Below are positions 9,603-18,666 of a stretch of DNA of 64,000 nt, in pieces; position 1 is the first letter of the stretch, and the number at the start of each line of letters is the position of its first letter. The notes under the pieces were generated by a model. The model saw only the letters and a program-made list of their open reading frames with translations. It was not told the DNA's origin and made no database searches. A program made the translations under genes and the position numbers. The stretch comes from Chryseobacterium edaphi (GTDB lineage Bacteria; Bacteroidota; Bacteroidia; Flavobacteriales; Weeksellaceae): NCBI RefSeq assembly GCF_025628985.1, contig NZ_JAOTEM010000001.1:1612001-1676000 (forward strand), given 5' to 3'.

Positions 9603-10247
9603 CTATTTCAAACTTACATTTCTCATTTGTCGCATAATCCAGTTGTGTTTCTTTCTCAGATATGAAGATGGGTTTTTGGGATCGTATTTTTTAGGATTGG
9701 GCAAAACAGCTGCAATCCAGGCTGCTTCTGAAGTATTCAGATCTTTTGAAGGTTTCCCGAAGTAATATTGTGACGCAGCCTCAATGCCAAAAACACCCTG
9801 TCCCATTTCAATAGAATTCAAATATCTCTCAAGAATGATGTCTTTACTCCATACTTTTTCGATGATGAAAGTATACATCGCTTCAAGCCCTTTTCTGATC
9901 CAGCTTCTTCCCTGCCAAAGAAAAACATTTTTTGCAGTCTGCTGAGAAATTGTACTTCCTCCTCGCAGTTTTTTGCCTTTTTCATTGTTCTTCATCGCTT
10001 TTTCGATCGCTGTATAATCAAAACCGTTATGATTAAAAAACTTTTGATCTTCGGACGCAATTACTGCTTTTTTTACATTATTTCCCATATCATCATAAGA
10101 AATATAATCACGATTGAGCTTTCCGTACTCGAAAAGTCCGCCAATTTGTGTAATGGTGATGGGTGGATTAAAAAATCTTCCCCAGATGATGAATACTACG
10201 TTCAGAACAAGAACGATAAAAATGAATTGCTTTATTTTCTTCCACAT
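9603..10247 (-). CDS. mtgA: monofunctional peptidoglycan glycosyltransferase (GT51)
   Basis: 214 residues with one N-terminal membrane anchor (about 7-23) and a periplasmic GT51 domain. The motifs appear in order: EDQKFFNHNGFD with the catalytic Glu at residue 66, RGGSTISQQTAKN, RKGLEAMY with the second Glu at 122, and ERYLNSIEMGQGVFGIEAAS. It polymerises lipid II into glycan strands without a transpeptidase domain. Its length is close to other MtgA proteins, which argues that it is complete. Confidence 0.95.
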   Translation of the reverse strand: MWKKIKQFIFIVLVLNVVFIIWGRFFNPPITITQIGGLFEYGKLNRDYISYDDMGNNVKKAVIASEDQKFFNHNGFDYTAIEKAMKNNEKGKKLRGGSTISQQTAKNVFLWQGRSWIRKGLEAMYTFIIEKVWSKDIILERYLNSIEMGQGVFGIEAASQYYFGKPSKDLNTSEAAWIAAVLPNPKKYDPKNPSSYLRKKHNWIMRQMRNVSLK

Positions 10248-10287
10248 ATGCTAAAAAACTACTGCAAAAATAAAAAAATCCCGCGAT

Positions 10288-11334
10288 CTATTGTAATTCT
10301 TTCATATAAGTCAGCTGATAATCGGGCAAAAGTTCTGGGTGAAAGATCTTTATATAATCTTTCAGGATAAGATCGGCACGAACTACTCCACTTTCAAAAA
10401 AATCATTTGATTTCTGTTTTTCCTTTGCTGTAACACCATAGATTTTACCTTTATTGAAAACTTCAAGTTTACAGTAGTACGGATTGATATTCAGCAATTC
10501 CTGCTTTGAAAGGTGATTTCCTGCATTGACCCAATATTGAGTCTGTTTAGATTTTGAATATACCTCTTCAAAACTCATGGTTACAGCCTTTTCTTCAAAA
10601 TTATCTTTTAAAATATAATCTGCGTTGGCATCAGCAATATAATTCGCAGTGAATGTTTTACCGCCCGGCAAATACCAAATATCGCCGTATATTTCGTTGG
10701 CTAAAACTTTCGGTTGCGATTTTGATGTTGAAGCCAATTTTCTTAAATCATTATAATTTTTCTTAATTTCTTTGTATTTCTTTTCTGCTAATTCTTCCTT
10801 TCCAAAAAGTTTACCGAAAAGTTTGAGGTAAGCTGTTTTCTCTAAAGGCTTTTGTTCCATATACTCATCTAAAAATATAACCTGAATCCCGTTATTTTTT
10901 AAAAGTTGATAAGTATTGTCGAAACTTGCGATATAATTAGTGAAAATCGCATCCGGTTTTAAGGAAATAATCTTTTCAATATCATATTTTTGTTCGTTTC
11001 CTACAGTTTGAATTTTCCCCTGTGTTATTAAATGATTAATTTTTTCTGAATAAATATATTCCGGACTTGAAACTCCAATCACTGAATTTTCTACATCAAT
11101 CTCAGAAATATAACCTAACAAGCTGGAATTTAGTAAAATAACTTTTTTCAGAGGAATTTGGTCAGATTTAAAATCATATTTAAATTTTCCCGACTCGAAA
11201 TGAAAATTATCGTCATTTTCTTTATAATTCAGCTTTGATGACAAAGAAATGACATCAGACTGTGATTTTTTTTGTTCTTGTTTACAGGAGATTACCGACA
11301 AAAGTGCAATAATTAGTAAAAAATTCAGTTTCAT
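10288..11334 (-). CDS. periplasmic binding lipoprotein of an ABC transporter (iron-chelate/B12 type)
   Basis: 348 residues. The lipobox LSVISC puts the lipid-modified Cys at 17. The body shows the class III binding-protein pattern: VIGVSSPEYIY, then VGNEQKYDIEKIISLKPDAIFTNY, a long linking helix, and PKVLANEIYGDIWYLPGG at the second lobe. BtuF/FhuD-like proteins of this kind bind cobalamin, haem or siderophores and deliver them to a BtuCD-type permease. No permease or ATPase gene lies next to it; the permease was not found in the window. Transcription runs away from the divergent tRNA-Arg. Confidence 0.85.
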   Translation of the reverse strand: MKLNFLLIIALLSVISCKQEQKKSQSDVISLSSKLNYKENDDNFHFESGKFKYDFKSDQIPLKKVILLNSSLLGYISEIDVENSVIGVSSPEYIYSEKINHLITQGKIQTVGNEQKYDIEKIISLKPDAIFTNYIASFDNTYQLLKNNGIQVIFLDEYMEQKPLEKTAYLKLFGKLFGKEELAEKKYKEIKKNYNDLRKLASTSKSQPKVLANEIYGDIWYLPGGKTFTANYIADANADYILKDNFEEKAVTMSFEEVYSKSKQTQYWVNAGNHLSKQELLNINPYYCKLEVFNKGKIYGVTAKEKQKSNDFFESGVVRADLILKDYIKIFHPELLPDYQLTYMKELQ

Positions 11335-11358
11335 CTTTCAAAGAAAGCAAAAAAGTCT

Positions 11359-11366
11359 TATATTTG
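11359..11366 (+). promoter_or_regulatory. -7 promoter box for tRNA-Arg
   Basis: TATATTTG fits the Bacteroidota -7 consensus TAnnTTTG exactly and ends 15 bp before the tRNA, a suitable distance for a stable-RNA transcript. No clear -33 TTTG is visible. Confidence 0.6.
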
Positions 11367-11381
11367 CAAACCTTTAAATAA

Positions 11382-11455
11382 GGCCTCGTGGCGCAACTGA
11401 ATAGCGCATCTGATTACGGCTCAGAAGGTTACAGGTTTGAATCCTGTCGAGGTCA
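11382..11455 (+). tRNA. tRNA-Arg, anticodon ACG
   Basis: A full cloverleaf can be drawn: acceptor GGCCTCG with CGAGGTC (one G-U pair), D stem GCGC/GCGC, anticodon stem TCTGA/TCAGA around loop TTACGGC, T stem ACAGG/CCTGT with loop TTTGAAT, and discriminator A at 11455. The anticodon ACG lies at 11416-11418. CCA is not encoded. The minus-strand tail of a serine recombinase reads straight into its 3' half, which suggests the tRNA served as an integration site. Confidence 0.95.
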
Positions 11456-11705
11456 CAAGACCGACATTTGAAGTTTTTTCACTTCTTTGTCGGTTTTTTT
11501 TATTTCCTAACTCTTTGTTAATCAAAGCAATATTACCGGCCAAACTGTTGATTTTTGTGGTTTGAAAATACTCACCATCGAAAGTTAACTTTTCAGGATA
11601 TATCAAACCAACGATTGCTCTTTTGTCAATTGTATTTGCATTATTATATCTTTCAGAGATGTTTATAATAGAGGAATAATCTCTTAATTTTACCGAAGTG
11701 TTCAA
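11421..11705 (-). pseudogene. C-terminal stump of a serine site-specific recombinase
   Basis: A 94-codon open frame. Its part RAIVGLIYPEKLTFDG followed by FQTTKINSLAGNIALINKEL matches, from memory of the family, the far C-terminus of Bacteroidota phage/ICE-type serine recombinases (..IGSxFPEKLxFDG..YRTTRxN..). The catalytic resolvase domain and the rest of the protein are absent. From about 11508 the frame runs through the tRNA terminator and into the tRNA 3' half, so the last 28 residues are not real protein. The fragment begins where a second decayed gene ends, and looks like the leftover right end of an excised or deleted element at the tRNA. Confidence 0.6.
11460..11501 (+). terminator. 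rho-independent terminator after tRNA-Arg
   Basis: ACCGAC (11460-11465) pairs with GTCGGT (11489-11494). An inner GAAGT/ACTTC stem lies between them, and a run of eight T follows. It starts four bases after the tRNA discriminator. Confidence 0.85.
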
Positions 11706-12230
11706 ATAATCTCACTTTATCTGCATAACTTAAAAAAGTGCCTTGACCACTGAAATGCACTTTAGGATTTTCCTTTTCTTTATTTTTCAATATAAAATTT
11801 ATTGTTTCCAAAGCTTCTTTATGTTGGTCATTAATTACATATAAATTAATAAAGTATATAAAGCCCATCCACTATAACTATCACTTTTTTGTCTGTTACG
11901 TGGGTGTAAAGCTAAATCCCGCAGATATTTGGCCTCATTAATAGCTTTGTCTATCTCAAGCATAATTTTATAAAACCACATCCGGTTTAGACATAAGTCT
12001 CTGCTTCAACAATATCATAATTCTCATTTTTAATAAATTATTGTAAATGTATTAAAGTCAGCATTGAATTCATCAAAATAAACTTTTCTTTATGCTTCAC
12101 TTAATAAGTCAACTTTTAACGAAAATATATTATCCTGTCTGACAGAATCGGTTATCCATGACGTGGACTTGGCTGACCGAAAGCATAACTTGTAAGTAGT
12201 AGAGAAATTAAAATTACTAGACTTTTCATC
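11653..12230 (-). pseudogene. decayed secreted protein gene (signal peptide plus frameshifted helical body)
   Basis: An ATG at 12230 starts a good signal peptide (MKSLVILISLLLTSYAF); the frame then meets a stop near 12090. Another frame carries KIMLEIDKAINEAKYLRDL and NRQKSDSYSGWA (about 11975-11870). A third frame, starting at 11868, continues as VINDQHKEALETINFILKN. These pieces follow each other without gaps, which suggests one helical, perhaps TPR-like, secreted protein broken by at least two frameshifts and one stop. The family is not recognised. Otherwise the 11.87-12.28 kb interval holds nothing I can name. Confidence 0.5.
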
Positions 12231-12282
12231 TTGATATGATTACATTTTGTAGCTTTTATTTAAATTAATCAAATTGGTAAAG

Positions 12283-13497
12283 CTATTTTTTAACCGTTTT
12301 TATTTCCCAAATATTATCTTTCTTTAAAAGCCGTATTTTGTCATTTGAATTAAAGATAGAAATGTTGGGTATCTTACTCATATTGGTCGATCCGGACAAT
12401 TTTAAGGTATTTAACTCAGAATTCATTTCAATCGAGTTTAAGCTTTTACAGGTGAATAAAAAATCAACATTTTCAATACGCGGACAATCGTCAATTTCAA
12501 TTTTACCGATTTTATTTTCACAGGAAGATCCTGAAATAGTTTTTAAACTTCTACAGTTACTTATTCGCAAATTTCGAATACTTTTGAAAGAAAATACACC
12601 GGAAATATCAGTTAGATCAGGAATGTTATCAAGAGATAAATAGTCTAGTGAAATATTTTCAAAATTGCCTTGAAAAACCTCTAAGTGAACATAGGATAAT
12701 TTAAGCTCTTTGAGCTCAGAATATAGTTTTAGGTTATTCATATTTTTTATTATCACTTTATCATCTTTCTCATGATGCAAACTTCCGGCATCAATTTTAA
12801 TTTTTTTTATGGTAAGCGGTAAATAATCCGGAATTTCATCGATATGCGTCAGACTGCCTAAAGTAATTTCTTCCAGATGACGAAGATTTTTAATATTCCG
12901 AACGTCTGTTTTAAAATTTTTAATTTTGTTGTCATATGTTCTGCCATTTGAGCCTTGTTCGATAATCAATTTTTTGATCAAATTCTGTTTGCTGAATTTA
13001 GGAAATTCTTTAAGATAAGCTACTTTAAAGATTGAAAGCTCTTCTAGTGAGTTTAAATTTCTAATTGCATTGATATCGTGCAGGTTCCCGCAATCTCCGA
13101 TGTACAGATAAGAAAGAGCATTTAATTTTAAGTCTTTAAATGACAATGTTTCTCCTTCATATCCGTAAATGCTTAAACTTTTTAGATTGGGAAACTCATT
13201 TAAGAAAGATAAATCGTCATTTTTAACATTGTAAAAATTCAGTGTAAGGGTTGTTGTGTAAAAGAAATTTTTAAATTCTTTAGGTATTTCCCTAAGATTA
13301 TAGAGCGTTAGTTGCAAACGGTCTGAATTTTTAAGTTTTGATATTTTAGTTAGATCAGATGTAGAATCAATAACAATAACGTCAGCGCCTAAAAAGTTTT
13401 CATCACTGATTTTGTCGATATTTCGATATACCGGACCAGGTTGGCAAAAACCATGAATGTTAATAATTAAGAATAAGAAAGTGAATATAATTTTCAT
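12283..13497 (-). CDS. secreted leucine-rich-repeat-like protein
   Basis: 404 residues from the ATG at 13497. An in-frame start 27 bases upstream would prefix the signal peptide with polar residues and overlap the upstream gene, so it is rejected. The signal peptide is MKIIFTFLFLIINIHGFCQ. The rest is a run of irregular LRR-type repeats (LKSLSIYG, LEELSIFK, LEEITLGS, LKELKLSY, LDYLSLDN), each of about 20-25 residues, forming a solenoid likely used for binding. A second protein of the same build is encoded at 22263-23171. It has the same direction as, and lies 16 bp after, the hydrolase gene 13514-14965, so co-transcription is likely. Confidence 0.75.
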   Translation of the reverse strand: MKIIFTFLFLIINIHGFCQPGPVYRNIDKISDENFLGADVIVIDSTSDLTKISKLKNSDRLQLTLYNLREIPKEFKNFFYTTTLTLNFYNVKNDDLSFLNEFPNLKSLSIYGYEGETLSFKDLKLNALSYLYIGDCGNLHDINAIRNLNSLEELSIFKVAYLKEFPKFSKQNLIKKLIIEQGSNGRTYDNKIKNFKTDVRNIKNLRHLEEITLGSLTHIDEIPDYLPLTIKKIKIDAGSLHHEKDDKVIIKNMNNLKLYSELKELKLSYVHLEVFQGNFENISLDYLSLDNIPDLTDISGVFSFKSIRNLRISNCRSLKTISGSSCENKIGKIEIDDCPRIENVDFLFTCKSLNSIEMNSELNTLKLSGSTNMSKIPNISIFNSNDKIRLLKKDNIWEIKTVKK

Positions 13498-13513
13498 TTC
13501 AGAATGCGTTTTT

Positions 13514-14965
13514 TTAGTTGACAACCAAAGTTAAATTGTTATTACTCGTATTCCTGCTTGTATTCTTTGCGCTGTAAGGTGTGGTAAGCCAGCCATTTTT
13601 ATTCATTACAAATCTGAATTCATAGGTTTTCCCCCTTTCGAATTGAGATGCAGGCAGAACCAATTCAAAAGTATTTCCACCTCTGGAAATCATTTGATAA
13701 ACTTTATTCTCAGAATTCCAGTTGTTGAACGAACCGGCGACAGACATTTTTAAAATCGCTTCCGTATTTAAATTTCCGGGAATATTGTAAGTGAAAATTA
13801 CTTTGTCATTTTCAATACGATAACCATAAATTTTCTTTCTGATATTCGGCTTCTTTATGATATCATTTATCACCGATTCCTCGCTTTCCAGATAGGGATT
13901 TGCCAAATGTTTATCAACCAGTCCTGCGATATGATTAGCAATAAGATAGAGAGGTGGATAAGAATTATAACGGTAGCCGTTTGACATAAAAATGACCGAT
14001 AGATTCTTATCTGGAAAAGTGCTGTAAACACTGACATTGCCGCCTGAAAAACCATAAGACATTATACCTCCCACTTTTGTAATTTCCCAGCCGTGAGTAA
14101 AAGAATCATGCTTATTGCCGTAATTAAAAGGTTTCCACATCAACTTTTTCGTATCGTCCTTTAATAATTGATTTTTATTTAACTGAATACTCCACCGTAA
14201 AAGATCAGGTAGCGAAATTGCCAATCCGTTAGCCGAATGCGACCTTGTACCTCCTATGTGTTGTAGTTTTAGATAATGTTTGAGAGAATCGTTGTAAACA
14301 TATTTCTGAACACGATTTGGTATTTGTGCAAGAGAATTTGAAGAAAATATTACCTTCTTCTCAGCGTCGTAAAATTGATTTTTCATCACGTAATCATCAA
14401 ATGTTTGCCCGCTAATCTTTTCGATAATCATACCCAATAGCATAAAATTCGTCTGATTATAGCTAAACTGATTTCCAGTTTCAAATTCCATTTTTTCCTT
14501 TGACAATCTTTCAAAAACCTGATCATTAGATGAATCGGCAAGTATGTCCTCATAACGGGCAAAATCTGGAATGCCTGAAGAATGGGACAAAAGATTTTCT
14601 ATTCTCACATCCCGCCATTTTTCAGGTAGACCTTTTACATAATTTGAGATTTTATCATTTAGAGAAAGCTTTCCATCTTCAATCAATTGAAAAACTGCGA
14701 CACTTGCAATTAACTTGGTTGTAGAATAAATTCTGAAAAGAGAATTTGAATCTACTTCTTTATTAGACTCCAGATTTTCTCTGCCGTAGTATTTCTCAAA
14801 AACAATCTTATCATTTTTTACAATCCCGACCGCTAATCCCGGGATCTCAAAAGTATTCATTGCGTCTACAAGATAATTATCAATTAATTTCGTCTGCTTC
14901 GTTTTCTGACAAAAACCTAATAGTGAGATATTTGTAAGTAATAGTATTAATAATTTTATTTTCAT
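13514..14965 (-). CDS. beta-lactamase-family serine hydrolase with C-terminal glycogen-binding-like domain
   Basis: 483 residues with a signal peptide ending LLGFCQ. Residues about 25-350 form a class C beta-lactamase/esterase domain: STTK puts the nucleophile at Ser81 and the base at Lys84, the YxN element is FSYNQTNF, and GFSGGN supplies the third motif. The last 100 residues (AGSFNNWN, TYEFRFVMNKNGW) look like an AMPK/CBM48-type beta-sandwich. Such exported enzymes hydrolyse esters or D-amino-acid peptides; the substrate is unknown. The LRR gene follows closely, and a second hydrolase of this class lies at 19105-20397. Confidence 0.88.
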   Translation of the reverse strand: MKIKLLILLLTNISLLGFCQKTKQTKLIDNYLVDAMNTFEIPGLAVGIVKNDKIVFEKYYGRENLESNKEVDSNSLFRIYSTTKLIASVAVFQLIEDGKLSLNDKISNYVKGLPEKWRDVRIENLLSHSSGIPDFARYEDILADSSNDQVFERLSKEKMEFETGNQFSYNQTNFMLLGMIIEKISGQTFDDYVMKNQFYDAEKKVIFSSNSLAQIPNRVQKYVYNDSLKHYLKLQHIGGTRSHSANGLAISLPDLLRWSIQLNKNQLLKDDTKKLMWKPFNYGNKHDSFTHGWEITKVGGIMSYGFSGGNVSVYSTFPDKNLSVIFMSNGYRYNSYPPLYLIANHIAGLVDKHLANPYLESEESVINDIIKKPNIRKKIYGYRIENDKVIFTYNIPGNLNTEAILKMSVAGSFNNWNSENKVYQMISRGGNTFELVLPASQFERGKTYEFRFVMNKNGWLTTPYSAKNTSRNTSNNNLTLVVN

Positions 14966-15190
14966 AATTGATTAATTTTAGAACGAGGACAATTCTGCCA
15001 TCACTATATCACAGTGTACAATTGGTATTACATTCGTTTGTCATTAAATGTCAGTTTTTTATAAGATTAATTCATCCGTAATGTCTCCAGAAAATTTATG
15101 TTTATAATTTAAACGGCTTTTGCTCTGTTGCTACTTACCGAAAAATAATGAATATCGCTGCTGAAATTTGAAAAACATTATAGAGCTTAA

Positions 15191-15367
15191 TTAAATAGAT
15201 ATTAATATATGAAAAATGAAATGACCAATCTTAAAAATACTGAAAACCTGTATCGCCGCCAGTAAAAGTTTTCCTTCAAATATTTTACAGAGACAAGCAA
15301 ATAAAATACAGAAGAATCCCACCAGTGAAATTTGTAATAATTTGATAATGTAATTTTTAAAAATCAT
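15191..15367 (-). CDS. possible small hydrophobic protein (58 residues)
   Basis: A short open frame from ATG 15367 to TAA 15191 encodes a peptide dominated by two hydrophobic stretches (LVGFFCILFACLC and a C-terminal FHILISI). It lies 41 bp downstream of the 15409-16053 gene on the same strand. There is no family match and no clear ribosome-binding signal, so chance is possible. Nothing else is seen in the 14966-15408 gap. Confidence 0.3.
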   Translation of the reverse strand: MIFKNYIIKLLQISLVGFFCILFACLCKIFEGKLLLAAIQVFSIFKIGHFIFHILISI

Positions 15368-15408
15368 TGTTTTATGATCTAATGTCTAATTCAAAATATA
15401 ATATTGTC

Positions 15409-16053
15409 TTATGGAATATTTGTAAACAGCATTATGAGCAGTCCAATTACTGCTACAGTGGTGATAGCCTTATCCATACTTATGAGTGGTTTGCGTTTTA
15501 TAAAAGCATATGGCAACATTACTAAACCAATAAAAATAAAAAAGTAAGACCATTTGCTGTCTTCATCTGAAAATTTATTTCTTAATTCGATCTCAATGTA
15601 GTTTTGGCCATTCTTTCCAAGTCCGTAAACATTGTTGTAATTGTTCCAAATGGTGCTTCCATTCAAATCTCCAACTTCGGATTTTTTTACTTTAAGTTCT
15701 ATTTTTTCACCGGAAACAATATTTTTCTGAAGAGAACGGTGATCGGTTGCCTTGTACTCCATTGCTGTGATTTTAAATTCACGCTTATATTCTTTGGTTT
15801 TAAGAATTATATCACTGTAATCAGATGACTTAATCTTATAATGACGATATTTTGGAGAGCCTTGAAGTGTCACGTAAATTGTGCTCAGTTCATTGTCAGA
15901 TAAAGAATTGTTACGAAGAGCAAGATAAAGAAAAACCAATATGATTAATGACGATGTAGCCAAGATGAAAACTCGTGTACCTTTTATCATTGATTGATCA
16001 CGTGTATTTTTTGTTTCATTGTGTCGTCGTTTGTACTTACTGTTCCGGCTCAT
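15409..16053 (-). CDS. hypothetical membrane protein
   Basis: 214 residues. A basic cytoplasmic N-terminus (SRNSKYKRRHNETKN) is followed by a membrane segment at about 27-45, a soluble beta-rich domain of about 110 residues (IYVTLQGSPKYRHYKIK), and two more membrane segments at the C-terminus (FFIFIGLVMLPYAFI and ITTVAVIGLLIMLF). The domain lies outside the cytoplasm if the positive-inside rule holds. No known family is recognised. Confidence 0.65.
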   Translation of the reverse strand: MSRNSKYKRRHNETKNTRDQSMIKGTRVFILATSSLIILVFLYLALRNNSLSDNELSTIYVTLQGSPKYRHYKIKSSDYSDIILKTKEYKREFKITAMEYKATDHRSLQKNIVSGEKIELKVKKSEVGDLNGSTIWNNYNNVYGLGKNGQNYIEIELRNKFSDEDSKWSYFFIFIGLVMLPYAFIKRKPLISMDKAITTVAVIGLLIMLFTNIP

Positions 16054-16116
16054 AAAATTAATGTATTTGTCCCCTGTATCTCCATTGTTGTAGAATAACC
16101 AAACCTTTCAGCTTCT

Positions 16117-16557
16117 TCAATTGCAGTTTATCGCCATCGCTTCTTCCACCGACCCAATATCAAAAACCAGTGTATTGTGATTTCCACTAAGCATTGCGGG
16201 CATGTAGTTATCATACCTGGTATAATCTAAGATCTCCTGATTATTGGTATAAGTGATACAGGTATTTGAGCTTTCAAACTTTAAGACAACTCTTAACGTC
16301 TTGCCATAACTATAAGAAAAAGGAGGTACAATTCCTTTTTCAAATCCTTCCGCTTCAAGATAGTCAGTATGGGATTGTTGTGGTTCTATTTCAATTACCT
16401 CAATGATCTGATTACTTTGATCGTAAAGAATCAAACTTACTTTTGAGGCCGTTGAATTACTGTACTGGTATTCTGTTGTTATAAAGTATTCAACCTGCTG
16501 ATCACAGGAAAATAGCATAAACACAAGAGGGAGAAAATATTTTACGACTTTTTTCAT
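16117..16557 (-). CDS. hypothetical lipoprotein
   Basis: 146 residues with a lipoprotein signal peptide, the lipobox Cys being in FMLFSCDQQ at residue 18. The mature protein is beta-rich (YQYSNSTASKVSLILYDQ, NTLVFDIGSVEEAM) and has a Cys pair, one at NTCITY and one near the end. It is compact, like other small outer-membrane lipoproteins of the phylum, and carries no motif I can name. A 63-bp gap separates it from the membrane-protein gene on the same strand, so they may form one unit. Confidence 0.65.
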   Translation of the reverse strand: MKKVVKYFLPLVFMLFSCDQQVEYFITTEYQYSNSTASKVSLILYDQSNQIIEVIEIEPQQSHTDYLEAEGFEKGIVPPFSYSYGKTLRVVLKFESSNTCITYTNNQEILDYTRYDNYMPAMLSGNHNTLVFDIGSVEEAMAINCN

Positions 16558-16815
16558 TTATTTCTATTTCTTATTAATTAATAGTTAATTGCTCTATTGC
16601 AAAGATTCCTAAGGACTGCCTTATTGTATTCCATTATTGTAACAGTAATACGCAAAGCACATAATCAAGGCTCTTTGAGCAATCATTTTTCATTGTATTT
16701 TTTACAAACAAGAACTATTATTGATGATCATATTAAAAATTAATGCATGTTAGATCACTGCAATTTTTGCTGTAAAATTAATAAAATAAATCATTAAGTA
16801 AAGAAAAGCTTTAAA

Positions 16816-16851
16816 ATGAATAATTCACCATTAAAAAAGTGAATTATTCAT
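16816..16851. repeat. perfect 13-bp inverted repeat in an AT-rich gap
   Basis: ATGAATAATTCAC (16816-16828) and GTGAATTATTCAT (16839-16851) are exact inverses around a 10-base A-rich loop. No T-tract follows on either strand, so it is not a standard terminator; it could be an operator or an RNA hairpin. The rest of 16558-17150 is very AT-rich with no gene I can support. Confidence 0.5.
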
Positions 16852-17276
16852 CTAATACCTTATAAAAATATCAAATTTTTATATTTATTTGAATAATCAA
16901 AAATATATTACTAATATTACCAAAATAATTTGATATATAAATAATATTTATTTTATTATGTAAATAACTGTTTATTAGATCATTAAAATAAATAATATGG
17001 ATATAAAAATGCATTATTTTGTAATTATTTCACTATAAAATGATAAAATATCATTCAAATTTAATTTTTTGCTATTACTTTTTAGTCATGAATTATATTA
17101 CAAATAAAAATTATTTAACAAAACTACTCATCATTACTTTCATTCCCATATGACTCAGATCTATCCCTTTCATTACCTTATTAGTTCTAAAAAGAACGGA
17201 CATTTCAGTCAGTGGATCCGTTCTTTATTCTCATTCTGGCTATGAGATTTATATTCATCCCAACAATACCGAAAAC

Positions 17277-18572
17277 TTGATTTGTTTAAAGAATATTATT
17301 TTTTTTGGCGAATGTTTCGATTTTGAAAATCCGGCACACAGTAATAAGGAGATCGTAGAATATCTTCAAAAATGTGATTTTAAGGAAAAGATTGATAAGA
17401 TTGAAAGGCTTTCGGGATTCTTTATCATTATTTTTTCAGAGAACAGAAATACGTATGTTTTTAATGACGCAACAGGTCAATTGGAAATTTTCATATATCA
17501 AAAAGATAGCGATCTATATATAAGTTCTCAACCAAATCTTATAACACATATTTCTAAAAAAACGGATTACCATGATAATCTACCATCTTATATTGCCAAT
17601 GAAAAAATAAATATTTTCAGCAGAACGCCTTACAAACATATTACAAAGCTAATCTCAAATTTTTATTATGATGTAAATGAATGCAAGTACTCCAGAATTC
17701 CGCGGACCGATTATCTTCCCAAACTTAGCAATTACCAGGTAGCTGGTTTGGCGCTTGGGATACTTCAAAATTCAATTGTTAGCATGGCGTCCAGAAAGAA
17801 GTTAGGAATAGCAGTTACGGCAGGTTGGGATTCAAGAATATTATTTGCATCATCACTTTTCAGTTCAAAAAACATTAGTTATTATGTGTTAAATCATCCG
17901 TCAGAATATGGCAAACAGGACGTAAAAACAGCTCGGGAAGTTGCTGACTGTTTCGCAAAAAAATTAAATATTATAGATTATGATTTAGTCTCCGCAAAGT
18001 GTGAGAATGAAAGTATAGATTTATGGAAAGATGACAAAAAGATCCGGAAGATATCGAATGTGATGAATAATCATTATCCGAATACATACCTCATAAATGG
18101 GAATGTTAGCGAAATTGCCAGAAACTTCTACGATCCGCTTCCCAATAAATTATCAGTGGATGATGTTTGTTATATTATAGGAATTAAAAATGGAAATTAT
18201 GAGAAAGAAGCTGTTTCAGAATGGTTAAACAAGGCAGATCCTAATGTTCATTTGCTAGATTCAATTTATTGGGAGCACAAAATGCCAAATTGGGCCGGTA
18301 GTAACAAATCTATTTCAAATACATGCAATACCATTATATCTCCATTTAACAACAGATACTTATTGAATTTGCTGCTTTCAACAGACCGGAGGGACAGAGA
18401 CAAATATTTTCATAAAATCTATCTTTTAATACTGGAAATGATCGATGAAAAATTGACTAAAATTCCGATCAACCCTACTGAAAAGAACCGTCAGATTTGT
18501 TTGATGAAACGTCTTCACATATACCCTGCATACAGATATCTATATTTTAAGAGTAGGAAGCTGAAGTTTTAG
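17277..18572 (+). CDS. asparagine-synthetase-like protein (variant PP-loop), 5' end disturbed
   Basis: 431 residues from the first usable start (TTG). The C-terminal half carries LGIAVTAGWDSRIL, a variant of the SGGxDS PP-loop that binds ATP in asparagine synthetases and lasso-peptide cyclases, and later ISPFNNRYLL, typical of the same fold. The N-terminal part resembles the glutaminase-like domain without its catalytic Cys1. The frame stays open back to 17154 and reads like protein (SGYEIYIHPNN), but has no start codon. An ATG at 17150 in another frame gives MTQIYPFHYLISSKKNG. A frameshift near 17200 may therefore have split the real N-terminus. The substrate is unknown; no precursor peptide or peptidase partner is visible nearby. 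Confidence 0.65.
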   Translation: MICLKNIIFFGECFDFENPAHSNKEIVEYLQKCDFKEKIDKIERLSGFFIIIFSENRNTYVFNDATGQLEIFIYQKDSDLYISSQPNLITHISKKTDYHDNLPSYIANEKINIFSRTPYKHITKLISNFYYDVNECKYSRIPRTDYLPKLSNYQVAGLALGILQNSIVSMASRKKLGIAVTAGWDSRILFASSLFSSKNISYYVLNHPSEYGKQDVKTAREVADCFAKKLNIIDYDLVSAKCENESIDLWKDDKKIRKISNVMNNHYPNTYLINGNVSEIARNFYDPLPNKLSVDDVCYIIGIKNGNYEKEAVSEWLNKADPNVHLLDSIYWEHKMPNWAGSNKSISNTCNTIISPFNNRYLLNLLLSTDRRDRDKYFHKIYLLILEMIDEKLTKIPINPTEKNRQICLMKRLHIYPAYRYLYFKSRKLKF

Positions 18573-18666
18573 CTTTTTCAATTCAACTTAAAATTAGAAA
18601 CTGAAGACTTCATCTAATTAACAGTTTAGCAAATTTTTATAGATTCAAATAAATAAAAGATATACT

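Noticed and set aside
17150..18572. Lasso-peptide biosynthesis cluster
   Set aside because: Only a cyclase-like fold is present; no B-type peptidase, recognition element or precursor gene was found around it.
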